DNA from: Myxococcaceae bacterium
Lineage (GTDB): Bacteria; Myxococcota; Myxococcia; Myxococcales; Myxococcaceae
Assembly: GCA_018262385.1 (NCBI GenBank)
Contig: JAGSPQ010000191.1
Coordinates: 1 to 6,818 of the forward strand
Length of the DNA stretch: 6,818 nucleotides
Reading direction: 5' to 3'
The position numbers and the translations under genes were made by a program. This document shows, in pieces, positions 1 through 4,791 of this stretch. The notes beneath the pieces are model-generated. The model was not told the DNA's origin. It saw only the letters and a program-made list of their open reading frames with translations, and ran no database searches. Numbering within the stretch: position 1 is the stretch's first letter; every line of letters begins with the position of its first letter.

Positions 1-592
1 CTACATCCCGACCCCGGTCCGGATGACTGACAAGCCCTTCCTGATGCCGGTCGAGGACGTGTTCTCGATCGAAGGCCGCGGCACCGTGGCCACCGGCCGG
101 GTCGAGCGTGGAATCATCAAGGTCGGCGAGGAAGTCGAGATCATCGGCATCCGCCCGACGGCGAAGACGGTCGTCACCGGCGTCGAGATGTTCCGCAAGC
201 TGCTCGACGAGGGTCGCGCGGGCGACAACATCGGCGCGCTGGTCCGCGGCCTCAAGCGCGAAGACATCGAGCGCGGTCAGGTCATGGCGAAGCCGGGCAG
301 CGTGACCCCCCACACCAAGTTCAAGGGCCAGATCTACGTGCTGAGCAAGGAAGAGGGCGGTCGGCACACCCCGTTCTTCAAGGGCTACCGTCCCCAGTTC
401 TACTTCCGCACCACGGACGTGACCGGCTCGGTGAAGCTGCCGGACAACGTCGAGATGGTGATGCCGGGCGACAACGTCGCGATCGAGGTCGAGCTGATCA
501 CCCCCATCGCGATGGAGAAGGAGCTGCGCTTCGCCATCCGTGAGGGTGGCCGCACCGTCGGCGCCGGCGTTGTTGCCGAGATCATCGAGTAA
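1..592 (+). CDS. tuf: Elongation factor Tu, C-terminal half (5' truncated by window edge)
   Basis: EF-Tu delivers aminoacyl-tRNA to the ribosome as a GTP complex in the cytoplasm. The reading frame enters at base 2, and 196 residues are visible, starting at YIPTPVR, which corresponds to about residue 198-200 of the usual ~395. The GTPase domain is outside the window. Domain II is recognised by [25 protein letters not shown] sequence, with [13 protein letters not shown] near visible residues 25-37. Domain III is recognised by [12 protein letters not shown] and [14 protein letters not shown], and by the C-terminal [12 protein letters not shown] block. The length from this point matches the family, so the 3' end is intact. 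The stop TAA is followed directly by the ATG of the next small gene, with no terminator between them, so read-through into the peptide cassette is expected. Identification is near certain; which tuf copy this is cannot be told, although the position upstream of the S10 genes fits the str-operon copy. Confidence 0.98.
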   Translation, partial: YIPTPVRMTDKPFLMPVEDVFSIEGRGTVATGRVERGIIKVGEEVEIIGIRPTAKTVVTGVEMFRKLLDEGRAGDNIGALVRGLKREDIERGQVMAKPGSVTPHTKFKGQIYVLSKEEGGRHTPFFKGYRPQFYFRTTDVTGSVKLPDNVEMVMPGDNVAIEVELITPIAMEKELRFAIREGGRTVGAGVVAEIIE

Positions 593-826
593 ATGACCCC
601 GCGGCCTCTTCCGAGGTCGCTGGCGGTGGCGGTGCTTGCCACCGCCGCGTCGTGTGGGCCCCCGCCTTCCGAGAAGGATGCGGGGACTGCGGACGCTGGG
701 GTTGCCGACAGTGGAGTCGATGCCGGGTCCGATGGCGGCCTGCTGTGCCCCTCGGGCTGCGGAGTGCTGATTCGTGACGGGGGCCCTGTCTTCTACGAAG
801 ATGGCGGCCCTTATTGTTTGTGTTGA
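593..826 (+). CDS. Small lipoprotein-like peptide 1, C-terminal CxC (candidate RiPP precursor)
   Basis: The product is 77 residues and of no family I recognise. Residues 1-21 look like a lipoprotein signal: a basic start (MTPRPLPR), a hydrophobic stretch, and Cys21 in the context ATAASC, an imperfect lipobox. Residues 28-49 are a linker of DAG/DGG repeats, common in myxobacterial lipoproteins. The core is CPSGC (Cys52, Cys56), two DGG repeats, and a final CLC (Cys75, Cys77), so the protein ends on a cysteine. The start abuts the tuf stop (TAA then ATG) and has only a weak Shine-Dalgarno, so translation by coupling to tuf is likely. The first codons overlap a hairpin (601-620). The last cysteine codons are TGT TTG TGT, unusually AT-rich here, followed by two in-frame TGA codons. 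It is paralogous to the next two genes and lies upstream of an enzyme carrying a cysteine-decarboxylase-type domain, which makes it a candidate substrate. It could instead be an ordinary small lipoprotein. Confidence 0.72.
   Translation: MTPRPLPRSLAVAVLATAASCGPPPSEKDAGTADAGVADSGVDAGSDGGLLCPSGCGVLIRDGGPVFYEDGGPYCLC
601..620 (+). promoter_or_regulatory. Post-stop hairpin 1 (after tuf)
   Basis: The arms 601-608 and 613-620 pair over 8 bp (one G-U) around a TTCC loop. The inner 6-bp stem (GGCCTC with GAGGTC) begins 10 bases after the tuf stop. It overlaps codons 3-10 of small peptide gene 1. Geometry matches the hairpins at 837, 1081 and 1224. No T-tract follows. Confidence 0.45.
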
Positions 827-836
827 TGATCCTGTG

Positions 837-852
837 CGATCCGGTCGGATCG
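837..852 (+). promoter_or_regulatory. Post-stop hairpin 2 (after peptide gene 1)
   Basis: CGATCC pairs perfectly with GGATCG around a GGTC loop, 10 bases after the TGA of peptide gene 1 and just upstream of the GGGAG serving peptide gene 2. It has the same 6-bp stem and 4-base loop as hairpin 3, but a different stem sequence. Confidence 0.5.
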
Positions 853-859
853 AACGAGT

Positions 860-864
860 GGGAG
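860..864 (+). promoter_or_regulatory. Shine-Dalgarno fixing the start of peptide gene 2
   Basis: GGGAG lies five bases before ATG 870 and decides this start over the in-frame ATG at 774, which lies inside peptide gene 1 and would bury the signal peptide. Confidence 0.7.
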
Positions 865-869
865 TCCTG

Positions 870-1070
870 ATGACGAAGAAGCTCTCGATGCCGGCGACGA
901 TCAGCGTGGTGGTGTTCGGCGCCGCGGTTACCGGCTGCGGCACGCCGACCCCCCAGGTGGACGCCGGGGTTCCTGACGGGGGGCTGTGCCCTCCGGGGTG
1001 CTTCTCGCCGCAGGAAGCCGACGGTGGGCCGCTTCGAACCGAAGATGGGGGCGTCGAGTGTTTTTGTTGA
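870..1070 (+). CDS. Small lipoprotein-like peptide 2, C-terminal CxC (candidate RiPP precursor)
   Basis: The product is 66 residues from ATG 870. That start is chosen over an upstream in-frame ATG at 774 because GGGAG lies at 860-864 and because a canonical lipoprotein signal then begins at once: MTKK, a hydrophobic stretch ISVVVFGAA, and the lipobox VTGC with Cys23 as the lipidated residue. After the linker (VDAGVPDGGL) comes the core CPPGC (Cys40, Cys44), then DGGP and EDGG, and a terminal CFC (Cys64, Cys66). The spacing C-x3-C-x19-C-x-C nearly matches peptide 1 (x18). The terminal codons TGT TTT TGT are AT-rich, and tandem TGA TGA follows. This is the best-preserved of the three paralogs. 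Predicted location is membrane-anchored after export. Its role is unknown; the free C-terminal cysteine and the enzyme downstream suggest it is a modification substrate. Confidence 0.78.
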   Translation: MTKKLSMPATISVVVFGAAVTGCGTPTPQVDAGVPDGGLCPPGCFSPQEADGGPLRTEDGGVECFC

Positions 1071-1213
1071 TGACCCCTGCGGCCCCGGTCGGGGCCCCCC
1101 AGAAGCTCTCGTTGCCGCCCGCGCCGACGCCCAACCCGGACGCCGGCTGCACCTCGCCGTGCTTCCCGGTACAGGCAGGTGACGGCGGGTTCGAGTGCGT
1201 CTGCGCAGTTTGA
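1070..1213 (+). pseudogene. Decayed third copy of the small CxC lipoprotein gene
   Basis: The frame open from ATG 1070 gives 47 residues, but its start is a copy of the intergenic spacer rather than a normal gene start. The AGAAGCTCTCG stretch at 1101 matches peptide gene 2 at 877 (16 of 17 bases through TTGCCG/ATGCCG). Relative to that copy, about 20 bases holding the Shine-Dalgarno and ATG are gone, and the hydrophobic signal core and lipobox are also absent: KLSLPPAPTPNPDAG here against KLSMP … TPTPQVDAG there. The C-x3-C pair (Cys27, Cys31) and CVC (Cys43, Cys45) remain, but two extra residues (AV) follow, so it no longer ends in Cys. Loss of start, signal and terminal Cys together favours a relic. 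It might still be translated by coupling, because its ATG overlaps the upstream TGA (TGATG), giving a cytoplasmic peptide. Confidence 0.6.
1081..1096 (+). promoter_or_regulatory. Post-stop hairpin 3 (after peptide gene 2)
   Basis: GGCCCC pairs perfectly with GGGGCC around a GGTC loop, 10 bases after the TGA of peptide gene 2. Compared with hairpin 2 several stem positions changed on both sides so that pairing is kept, which points to selection on structure. Confidence 0.5.
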
Positions 1214-1223
1214 TGAGCCGCGC

Positions 1224-1240
1224 GCGACCGGTCGGGTCGC
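1224..1240 (+). promoter_or_regulatory. Post-stop hairpin 4 (before the flavoenzyme gene)
   Basis: GCGACC pairs with GGTCGC around a GGTCG loop of five bases, 10 bases after the TGA of the third unit and seven bases before the purine-rich Shine-Dalgarno of the flavoenzyme gene. Stem sequence differs again from hairpins 2 and 3, while the loop start GGTC is shared. Confidence 0.5.
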
Positions 1241-1246
1241 CAGGCA

Positions 1247-1253
1247 GGGGGAG
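1247..1253 (+). promoter_or_regulatory. Shine-Dalgarno of the flavoenzyme gene
   Basis: GGGGGAG lies only three bases before ATG 1257, a short spacing. It supports this start over ATG 1179, which would overlap the third peptide unit. Confidence 0.55.
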
Positions 1254-1256
1254 CCG

Positions 1257-2708
1257 ATGAGCCAGCCCCGGTGGGTGCTGACCCCCAACGCCCGCATCAC
1301 CGAGCACCGGCAGACGCTGACCGTCTTCGGCCACTGCGAGCTTCGGAAGTTCGATGGCGACTCGGCGGCGCTCGCCGGAGCGGTGCTCGAGCTGCTGCGG
1401 GCGCCGAAGAGCCGCGAGGAGCTGCTGGCCGGGCTCGAGGGGCAGTTCGACGGGGTGCGCGCCCGGGCCGAGCTGATCGATCAGCTGCTGGGCCACCTGC
1501 TCGCCTCCGGGGCCGTTCGCGCGCACGTCGCCGCCCCGCCCGCGCCCCGGCCGCTCGCGGGTGCCCGGGTGGTGGTCGCCGCGACCGGAGCGGTCGCCAG
1601 CGCGTTGACTCCGCTGTTGGTGGGGCAGCTGCAGAACGCGGGAGCGCAGGTGCGGGTCGCGCTCACCGGCTCGGCGCGCCGCTTCGTGACCGCGCGCGCG
1701 CTCGAGGCGCTGACCCATCACCCGGTCGCGACCAGCCTGTGGGTCGGACGCTCGACCGAGCCCGCCCCCCACATCGCCCTCGCCGAGTGGGCGGATCTGG
1801 TGCTGGTGGCTCCGGCGAGCGCGACGACGCTCTCGCGGCTGGCGGGCGGGGACTGCAGCGAGCTGGTGGCGGCGACGGCGATCGCGACCCGCGCGCCGGT
1901 GGTGCTCGCGCCGTCGATGAACGCGGGGATGCTGGCCGCGCCGAGCGTGCGCCGGAACCTCGCCCAGCTGCGCGAGGACGGGTTCCACCTCGTCTGGCCC
2001 TCGTCGGGATTCGAGGTCGCCGATCGGCCCGAGGCGCGCACCCGGAAAGTGGGGCCGATGCTCCCGCCCGAGGAGCTGGTCGCGATCGTCTGCGCGCTGA
2101 TCCCCCCTCGGGCGCCGACGCCCCGGCCGGAGGCGGCGTTCTGGGACGAGGTCTACGCCCACCCCCCCGCGCAGCTGCCCTGGCACTCGCCGGCGGTGGA
2201 TCCCGACCTCGCTGCGGCGCTGGGGCAGCTCAGGGGGCGGCTGCTCGATCTGGGCTGCGGCCTGGGCACGGTCGCGATCGCCGCCGCGCAGCTCGGCTAC
2301 CAGGTGACGGCCAGCGACGTCTCGCCGGTCGCAGTGGACGCGGCCCGGAAGGCGGCGGGGAAGCTGCCGATCGACTTCGTCACCGACGACATCCTCGCCT
2401 CGAAGCTCGCGGGGCCGTTCGACGTGGTGGTCGATCGGGCGGTGCTCCACACCCTTCCGCCCGCCACCCACGATCGCTACCTGCGTCAGCTGGCGCGGCT
2501 GCTCGAGCCGGGCGCCCGGCTGCTGCTGAAGGTGCACAGCAATCCGGAGCAGACCCGGCGGCTCGGCACCACCTGCTTCGACGCCCTGCGCCTGACGGCG
2601 CTGCTGGGCCCTGAGCTGCAGATCGAGAGCTGTCAGGCTTCGACGCTGCCTGGTGCGCTCGAGCCTGCGCCCGAGGCGCTGTGGGTGGTGGCGCGCCGGG
2701 CGGGGTGA
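1257..2708 (+). CDS. Three-domain enzyme: RRE/PqqD-like, HFCD flavoprotein (peptidyl-Cys decarboxylase type), SAM methyltransferase
   Basis: The product is 483 residues, cytoplasmic, with no signal peptide. Residues 6-90 resemble the PqqD/RRE winged-helix fold that binds RiPP leader peptides (short strands, then LLRAPKSREELLAGL and a helical end). Residues 102-280 are an HFCD flavoprotein, the family of CoaC, EpiD and MrsD: ATGAVAS (109-115), His172 in HIALAEWAD, PASATT (186-191, family PASANT) and PSMNAGM (219-225, family PxMNxxMW, Asn222). Residues 293-483 are a class I SAM methyltransferase: FWDEVYA (295-301), DLGCGLGT (331-338), acidic Asp354 after strand 2, and FDVVVDRAVLHTLPP (388-402), reminiscent of thiol methyltransferases. 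No CoaB domain is present, so this is not CoaBC. The start has GGGGGAG at 1247-1253. Inferred role: oxidative decarboxylation of the C-terminal Cys of the upstream peptides, then methylation. Domain calls are fairly firm, the substrate is not. The N-terminal domain is the least certain. Confidence 0.85.
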   Translation: MSQPRWVLTPNARITEHRQTLTVFGHCELRKFDGDSAALAGAVLELLRAPKSREELLAGLEGQFDGVRARAELIDQLLGHLLASGAVRAHVAAPPAPRPLAGARVVVAATGAVASALTPLLVGQLQNAGAQVRVALTGSARRFVTARALEALTHHPVATSLWVGRSTEPAPHIALAEWADLVLVAPASATTLSRLAGGDCSELVAATAIATRAPVVLAPSMNAGMLAAPSVRRNLAQLREDGFHLVWPSSGFEVADRPEARTRKVGPMLPPEELVAIVCALIPPRAPTPRPEAAFWDEVYAHPPAQLPWHSPAVDPDLAAALGQLRGRLLDLGCGLGTVAIAAAQLGYQVTASDVSPVAVDAARKAAGKLPIDFVTDDILASKLAGPFDVVVDRAVLHTLPPATHDRYLRQLARLLEPGARLLLKVHSNPEQTRRLGTTCFDALRLTALLGPELQIESCQASTLPGALEPAPEALWVVARRAG

Positions 2709-2723
2709 AGCCGCAGCCCCGGG

Positions 2724-3323
2724 TTACGGCGTCGCGGGATCCCGCCCACTCGCGCCGGCTGCCGGGGCCGCGGGCTGGTTCAGCGCCCGCTGCAGCGACG
2801 GCTCCACCTGTTGCGCAATCGCCTCGGCGCGCGTCTCGCACTGCGCCCAATCGACGTTCCGCTTGTTGGCGACGTTGTAGTCCGGCCTGGCGATCTTCGA
2901 GTCCGCCAGCCGAAACCGCGGGGCCAGCTTCCGCTCGAGCAACATCACCGTGACTTCCTCGTTGTCGCTCGTCACGTCGTCCATGTCGCGGGGCCCCGGC
3001 CCGAGGCCGTAGTTCATCATCCCGCGCCGCTCCTTCGGCGCCACCAGCCAGTGGCAGACCTCGTGGAGCAGCTTCTCGGTGTCACAGCCGTAGTCTGCTG
3101 CGACGTGGAACGCCCGGCCGTCGAATCCCACCGGCTGGGCGAAGAACGGCGCCTTGCCCTGCTCATCGCCCTCCAGGGCGACCACCTTCACCCCCTTGCC
3201 GGTCGCCGCCGACGCCCAGACCCGCAGCTCGGCCCAGCGCGTCCCGCAGGCGGGGCGCCGGGACGCCTCGAGGCAGCAGGGAACCCGCTCGCGGCCTTTT
3301 CCAGTCGGTCGGACAGCTCTCAT
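2724..3323 (-). CDS. Uncharacterised protein with HExxH (HEVCH) motif
   Basis: The product is 199 residues from the ATG at 3323-3321. The frame stays open upstream to 3776, but that part lies inside rpsJ and the promoter and has no coding look. GC-rich third positions begin a few codons after ATG 3323. The Shine-Dalgarno is poor (AAGGTGG lies about 17 bases upstream), so the start is uncertain. Residues 82-99 hold TEKLLHEVCHWLVAPKERR-type sequence; HEVCH (His87, Glu88, His91) is the classic zinc-metallopeptidase pattern. It is followed by NYGLGPGPRDMDD and DNEEV (Glu122, Glu123), which could supply a third ligand. EpmC, the EF-P hydroxylase, has a loosely similar HExxHW…RR block, but the rest does not match. 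There is no signal peptide or membrane segment, and the C-terminus is Ala/Pro-rich. The gene is convergent with the flavoenzyme, with 15 bases between the stops, so it is not in that operon. Function is unknown; metal binding is inferred from the motif only. Confidence 0.7.
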   Translation of the reverse strand: MRAVRPTGKGRERVPCCLEASRRPACGTRWAELRVWASAATGKGVKVVALEGDEQGKAPFFAQPVGFDGRAFHVAADYGCDTEKLLHEVCHWLVAPKERRGMMNYGLGPGPRDMDDVTSDNEEVTVMLLERKLAPRFRLADSKIARPDYNVANKRNVDWAQCETRAEAIAQQVEPSLQRALNQPAAPAAGASGRDPATP

Positions 3324-3376
3324 CTCGGCCGGCCATATCCACCTTTGCCGCCGCCCGATCAACCTCCGGCGCCGGT

Positions 3377-3412
3377 TTTTCCCTTCGGAGCCACGGGCTG
3401 TTAGAGGGAAAA
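3377..3412. repeat. Inverted repeat in the divergent intergenic region
   Basis: TTTTCCC (3377-3383) is the exact complement of GGGAAAA (3406-3412). Within the loop, AGCC (3389-3392) can pair with GGCT (3396-3399). The structure lies between the minus-strand gene and the S10 promoter. No T-run follows on either strand, so it is not a typical terminator; its role is unknown. Confidence 0.35.
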
Positions 3413-3423
3413 CGCCCCTATTT

Positions 3424-3464
3424 CCAGAATCGACATCTGGGGGGTTGCGTTCCCGAGAATCTCG
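3424..3464. promoter_or_regulatory. Two short inverted repeats at the S10 promoter
   Basis: CCAGA and TCTGG arms (3424-3428 and 3436-3440) flank seven bases just upstream of the -35 box. CGAGA and TCTCG arms (3454-3458 and 3460-3464) lie in the spacer between -35 and -10. Both contain AGAATC. The positions suit protein-binding sites, but arms of five bases can arise by chance. Confidence 0.25.
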
Positions 3465-3473
3465 CCGTATATG
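3445..3473 (+). promoter_or_regulatory. Candidate sigma70-type promoter of the S10 operon
   Basis: TTGCGT at 3445-3450 and TATATG at 3468-3473 are separated by exactly 17 bases, matching the -35/-10 layout of housekeeping promoters (3 of 6 and 4 of 6 consensus positions). Transcription would begin near 3480, giving a leader of about 50 bases before rpsJ. A promoter is needed here because the preceding gene is on the other strand. Sequence match only; the start site has not been mapped. Confidence 0.5.
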
Positions 3474-3533
3474 CCGCGCCCCTTCGCCGCACCGGCTCTG
3501 TGACATCCAAGGAAGTTTCGAGGTCCACTCAGA

Positions 3534-3842
<309 letters not shown>

Positions 3843-3845
3843 GCC

Positions 3846-4487
3846 ATGGCCAAGTTCGACGTCGTTGATCTCAACCTGAAGAAAGTCGCCGAGATCGAGC
3901 TCTCGGACGAAGTGTTCGCCGCCGAGGCGAACAAGAACCTTCTCTACGAAGTGGCGAAGATGCAGCAGATCAATCGCCGCCGCGGCACCGTCGCCGTGAA
4001 GAACAGCTCGCTCGTCTCCGGCGGCGGTAAGAAGCCGTGGAAGCAGAAGGGAACCGGCCGCGCCCGCCAGGGCTCGATCCGCGCGTCCCACTGGGTCGGT
4101 GGTGGTAAGGCGATGGGCCCCAAGCCCCGCGACTACTTCTACCGGCCGCCCCGCCAGGTCCGTCGCGCAGGCATCTGCGCCGGCCTCTCGCTGCGGGCCA
4201 AAGAGAACAAGATCATCATCCTCAACGAGTTCGTCTCGGACGGGAAGAGCAAGGCGACGATCAAGTCGCTCACCAAGAGCCTCAAGCTCACCAGCGCGCT
4301 GGTGGTCGATGTGAAGACCAACGTGAAGCTCCACCGCGCCGTGCGCAACCTCGAGAAGTTCGACGTGCTCACCCCCGAGGGCATCAACCTCGAGTCGGTG
4401 CTCCGTCACAAGACGCTCGTGCTGACCCAGTCGGCTGCCAAGGCGATCAACGAGGCGCTGCTGAAGGCCCGCGGCGGGCAGGGCTAG
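3846..4487 (+). CDS. rplD: 50S ribosomal protein L4
   Basis: The product is 213 residues, slightly longer than E. coli L4 (201). L4 binds 23S rRNA early in 50S assembly, and its loop lines the peptide exit tunnel. The conserved tunnel-loop block is visible at residues 45-85: [10 protein letters not shown], then [19 protein letters not shown] and [19 protein letters not shown]. In E. coli L4 also represses the S10 operon; no L4-responsive leader can be recognised here. The Shine-Dalgarno is weak (AAGAG at 3834-3838, inside rpsJ), suggesting translational coupling to rpsJ. In canonical S10 operons rplC lies directly upstream of rplD; here rpsJ does. The stop TAG overlaps the AGGAG that serves rplW. 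Confidence 0.97.
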   Translation: MAKFDVVDLNLKKVAEIELSDEVFAAEANKNLLYEVAKMQQINRRRGTVAVKNSSLVSGGGKKPWKQKGTGRARQGSIRASHWVGGGKAMGPKPRDYFYRPPRQVRRAGICAGLSLRAKENKIIILNEFVSDGKSKATIKSLTKSLKLTSALVVDVKTNVKLHRAVRNLEKFDVLTPEGINLESVLRHKTLVLTQSAAKAINEALLKARGGQG

Positions 4488-4495
4488 GAGACACC

Positions 4496-4789
4496 ATGGA
4501 CCTCACCCACGTCATCAAAGGGCCGTTGATCACCGAGAAGCTCGATCGCGCCCGCGAGAAGCAGCGGCAGTATTCGTTCGTCGTCGATCGCGAAGCGAGC
4601 AAGCACGATGTCGCCCGCGCGGTCTCGACCCTGTTCAAAGTCACTGTCGAAGACGTCCGCACCTGCATCATGCGCGGCAAGATCAAGCGCATCGGCAAGA
4701 GCATCGGCAAGCGCCCGAACTTCAAGAAGGCCTTCGTCACCCTGAAAGAGGGCGACAAGATCGAGCTGTTCGAGGGAGGCACGGTCTAG
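4496..4789 (+). CDS. rplW: 50S ribosomal protein L23
   Basis: The product is 97 residues, normal for L23 (about 95-100). L23 sits at the exit of the peptide tunnel and is the docking site for trigger factor and SRP. The N-terminal [27 protein letters not shown] block is the L23 signature (ITEK near residue 14, YSFVVD near 27). It is followed by [20 protein letters not shown] and the basic loop [28 protein letters not shown] at 4486-4490 lies five bases before the ATG and overlaps the rplD stop. Order and spacing are those of an S10 operon. Confidence 0.97.
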   Translation: MDLTHVIKGPLITEKLDRAREKQRQYSFVVDREASKHDVARAVSTLFKVTVEDVRTCIMRGKIKRIGKSIGKRPNFKKAFVTLKEGDKIELFEGGTV

Positions 4790-4791
4790 TC

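Larger units (their letters stand above)
826..870 (+). other. Possible 14-codon bridging mini-ORF between peptide genes 1 and 2
   Basis: ATG 826 overlaps the stop of peptide gene 1 (TGATG). The frame reads MILCDPVGSNEWES and stops with a TGA at 868-870 that overlaps the ATG of peptide gene 2 (again TGATG). It could keep terminating ribosomes in a reinitiation relay across the spacer and its hairpin. No Shine-Dalgarno of its own is needed for coupling. It may be chance. Confidence 0.3.
593..1260 (+). repeat. Tandem array of three diverged spacer-plus-gene units
   Basis: Three units follow each other, starting at 593, 826 and 1070 (233, 244 and 143 bases), and a fourth spacer (1213-1260) precedes the flavoenzyme. 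Each spacer starts with ATGA at the preceding stop, and the last three share CCGGTCGG (841-848, 1085-1092, 1228-1235). The opening ATGACCCCGCGGCC at 593 matches ATGACCCCTGCGGCC at 1070 with one base missing. The genes share the DAG/DGG linker and the C-x3-C … C-x-C core. The spacer evidently travelled with the gene on duplication. Confidence 0.6.
1213..1260 (+). other. Possible 15-codon bridging mini-ORF before the flavoenzyme gene
   Basis: ATG 1213 overlaps the stop of the third unit (TGATG). The frame reads MSRARPVGSPGRGSR and ends with a TGA at 1258-1260, overlapping the flavoenzyme ATG (1257) as ATGA. PVGS falls at the same codons (6-9) as in the mini-ORF at 826, reflecting the shared CCGGTCGG. 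Same relay idea and same doubt. Confidence 0.3.

Noticed and set aside
593..1070. MYXO-CTERM or similar C-terminal sorting signal on the small proteins
   Set aside because: Those signals have a transmembrane stretch and a basic tail after the cysteine. Here the protein simply ends on Cys-x-Cys with no hydrophobic tail.
601..1240. The four hairpins as intrinsic terminators
   Set aside because: None is followed by a T-tract, and terminators would cut off the downstream genes that follow within a few dozen bases.
582..2537. A 651-codon open frame on the minus strand
   Set aside because: It runs antisense through the small genes and the flavoenzyme. The translation is dominated by Arg/Gly/His/Pro, typical of a shadow frame in GC-rich DNA, while the plus-strand frame has recognisable domains.
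1271..2614. A 447-codon plus-strand frame overlapping the flavoenzyme
   Set aside because: It is an Arg/Ala/Gly-rich out-of-frame shadow with no motif; the frame starting at 1257 carries the HFCD and SAM-binding motifs.
1257..2708. Assignment as CoaBC (phosphopantothenoylcysteine decarboxylase/synthase)
   Set aside because: The HFCD domain fits the superfamily, but the CoaB synthase domain is absent and replaced by a methyltransferase, with an additional N-terminal domain.
2734..2745. Perfect palindrome GCGGGATCCCGC as a convergent terminator
   Set aside because: There is no loop or T-tract, and it lies inside the coding end of the minus-strand gene; likely a chance GC-rich palindrome.
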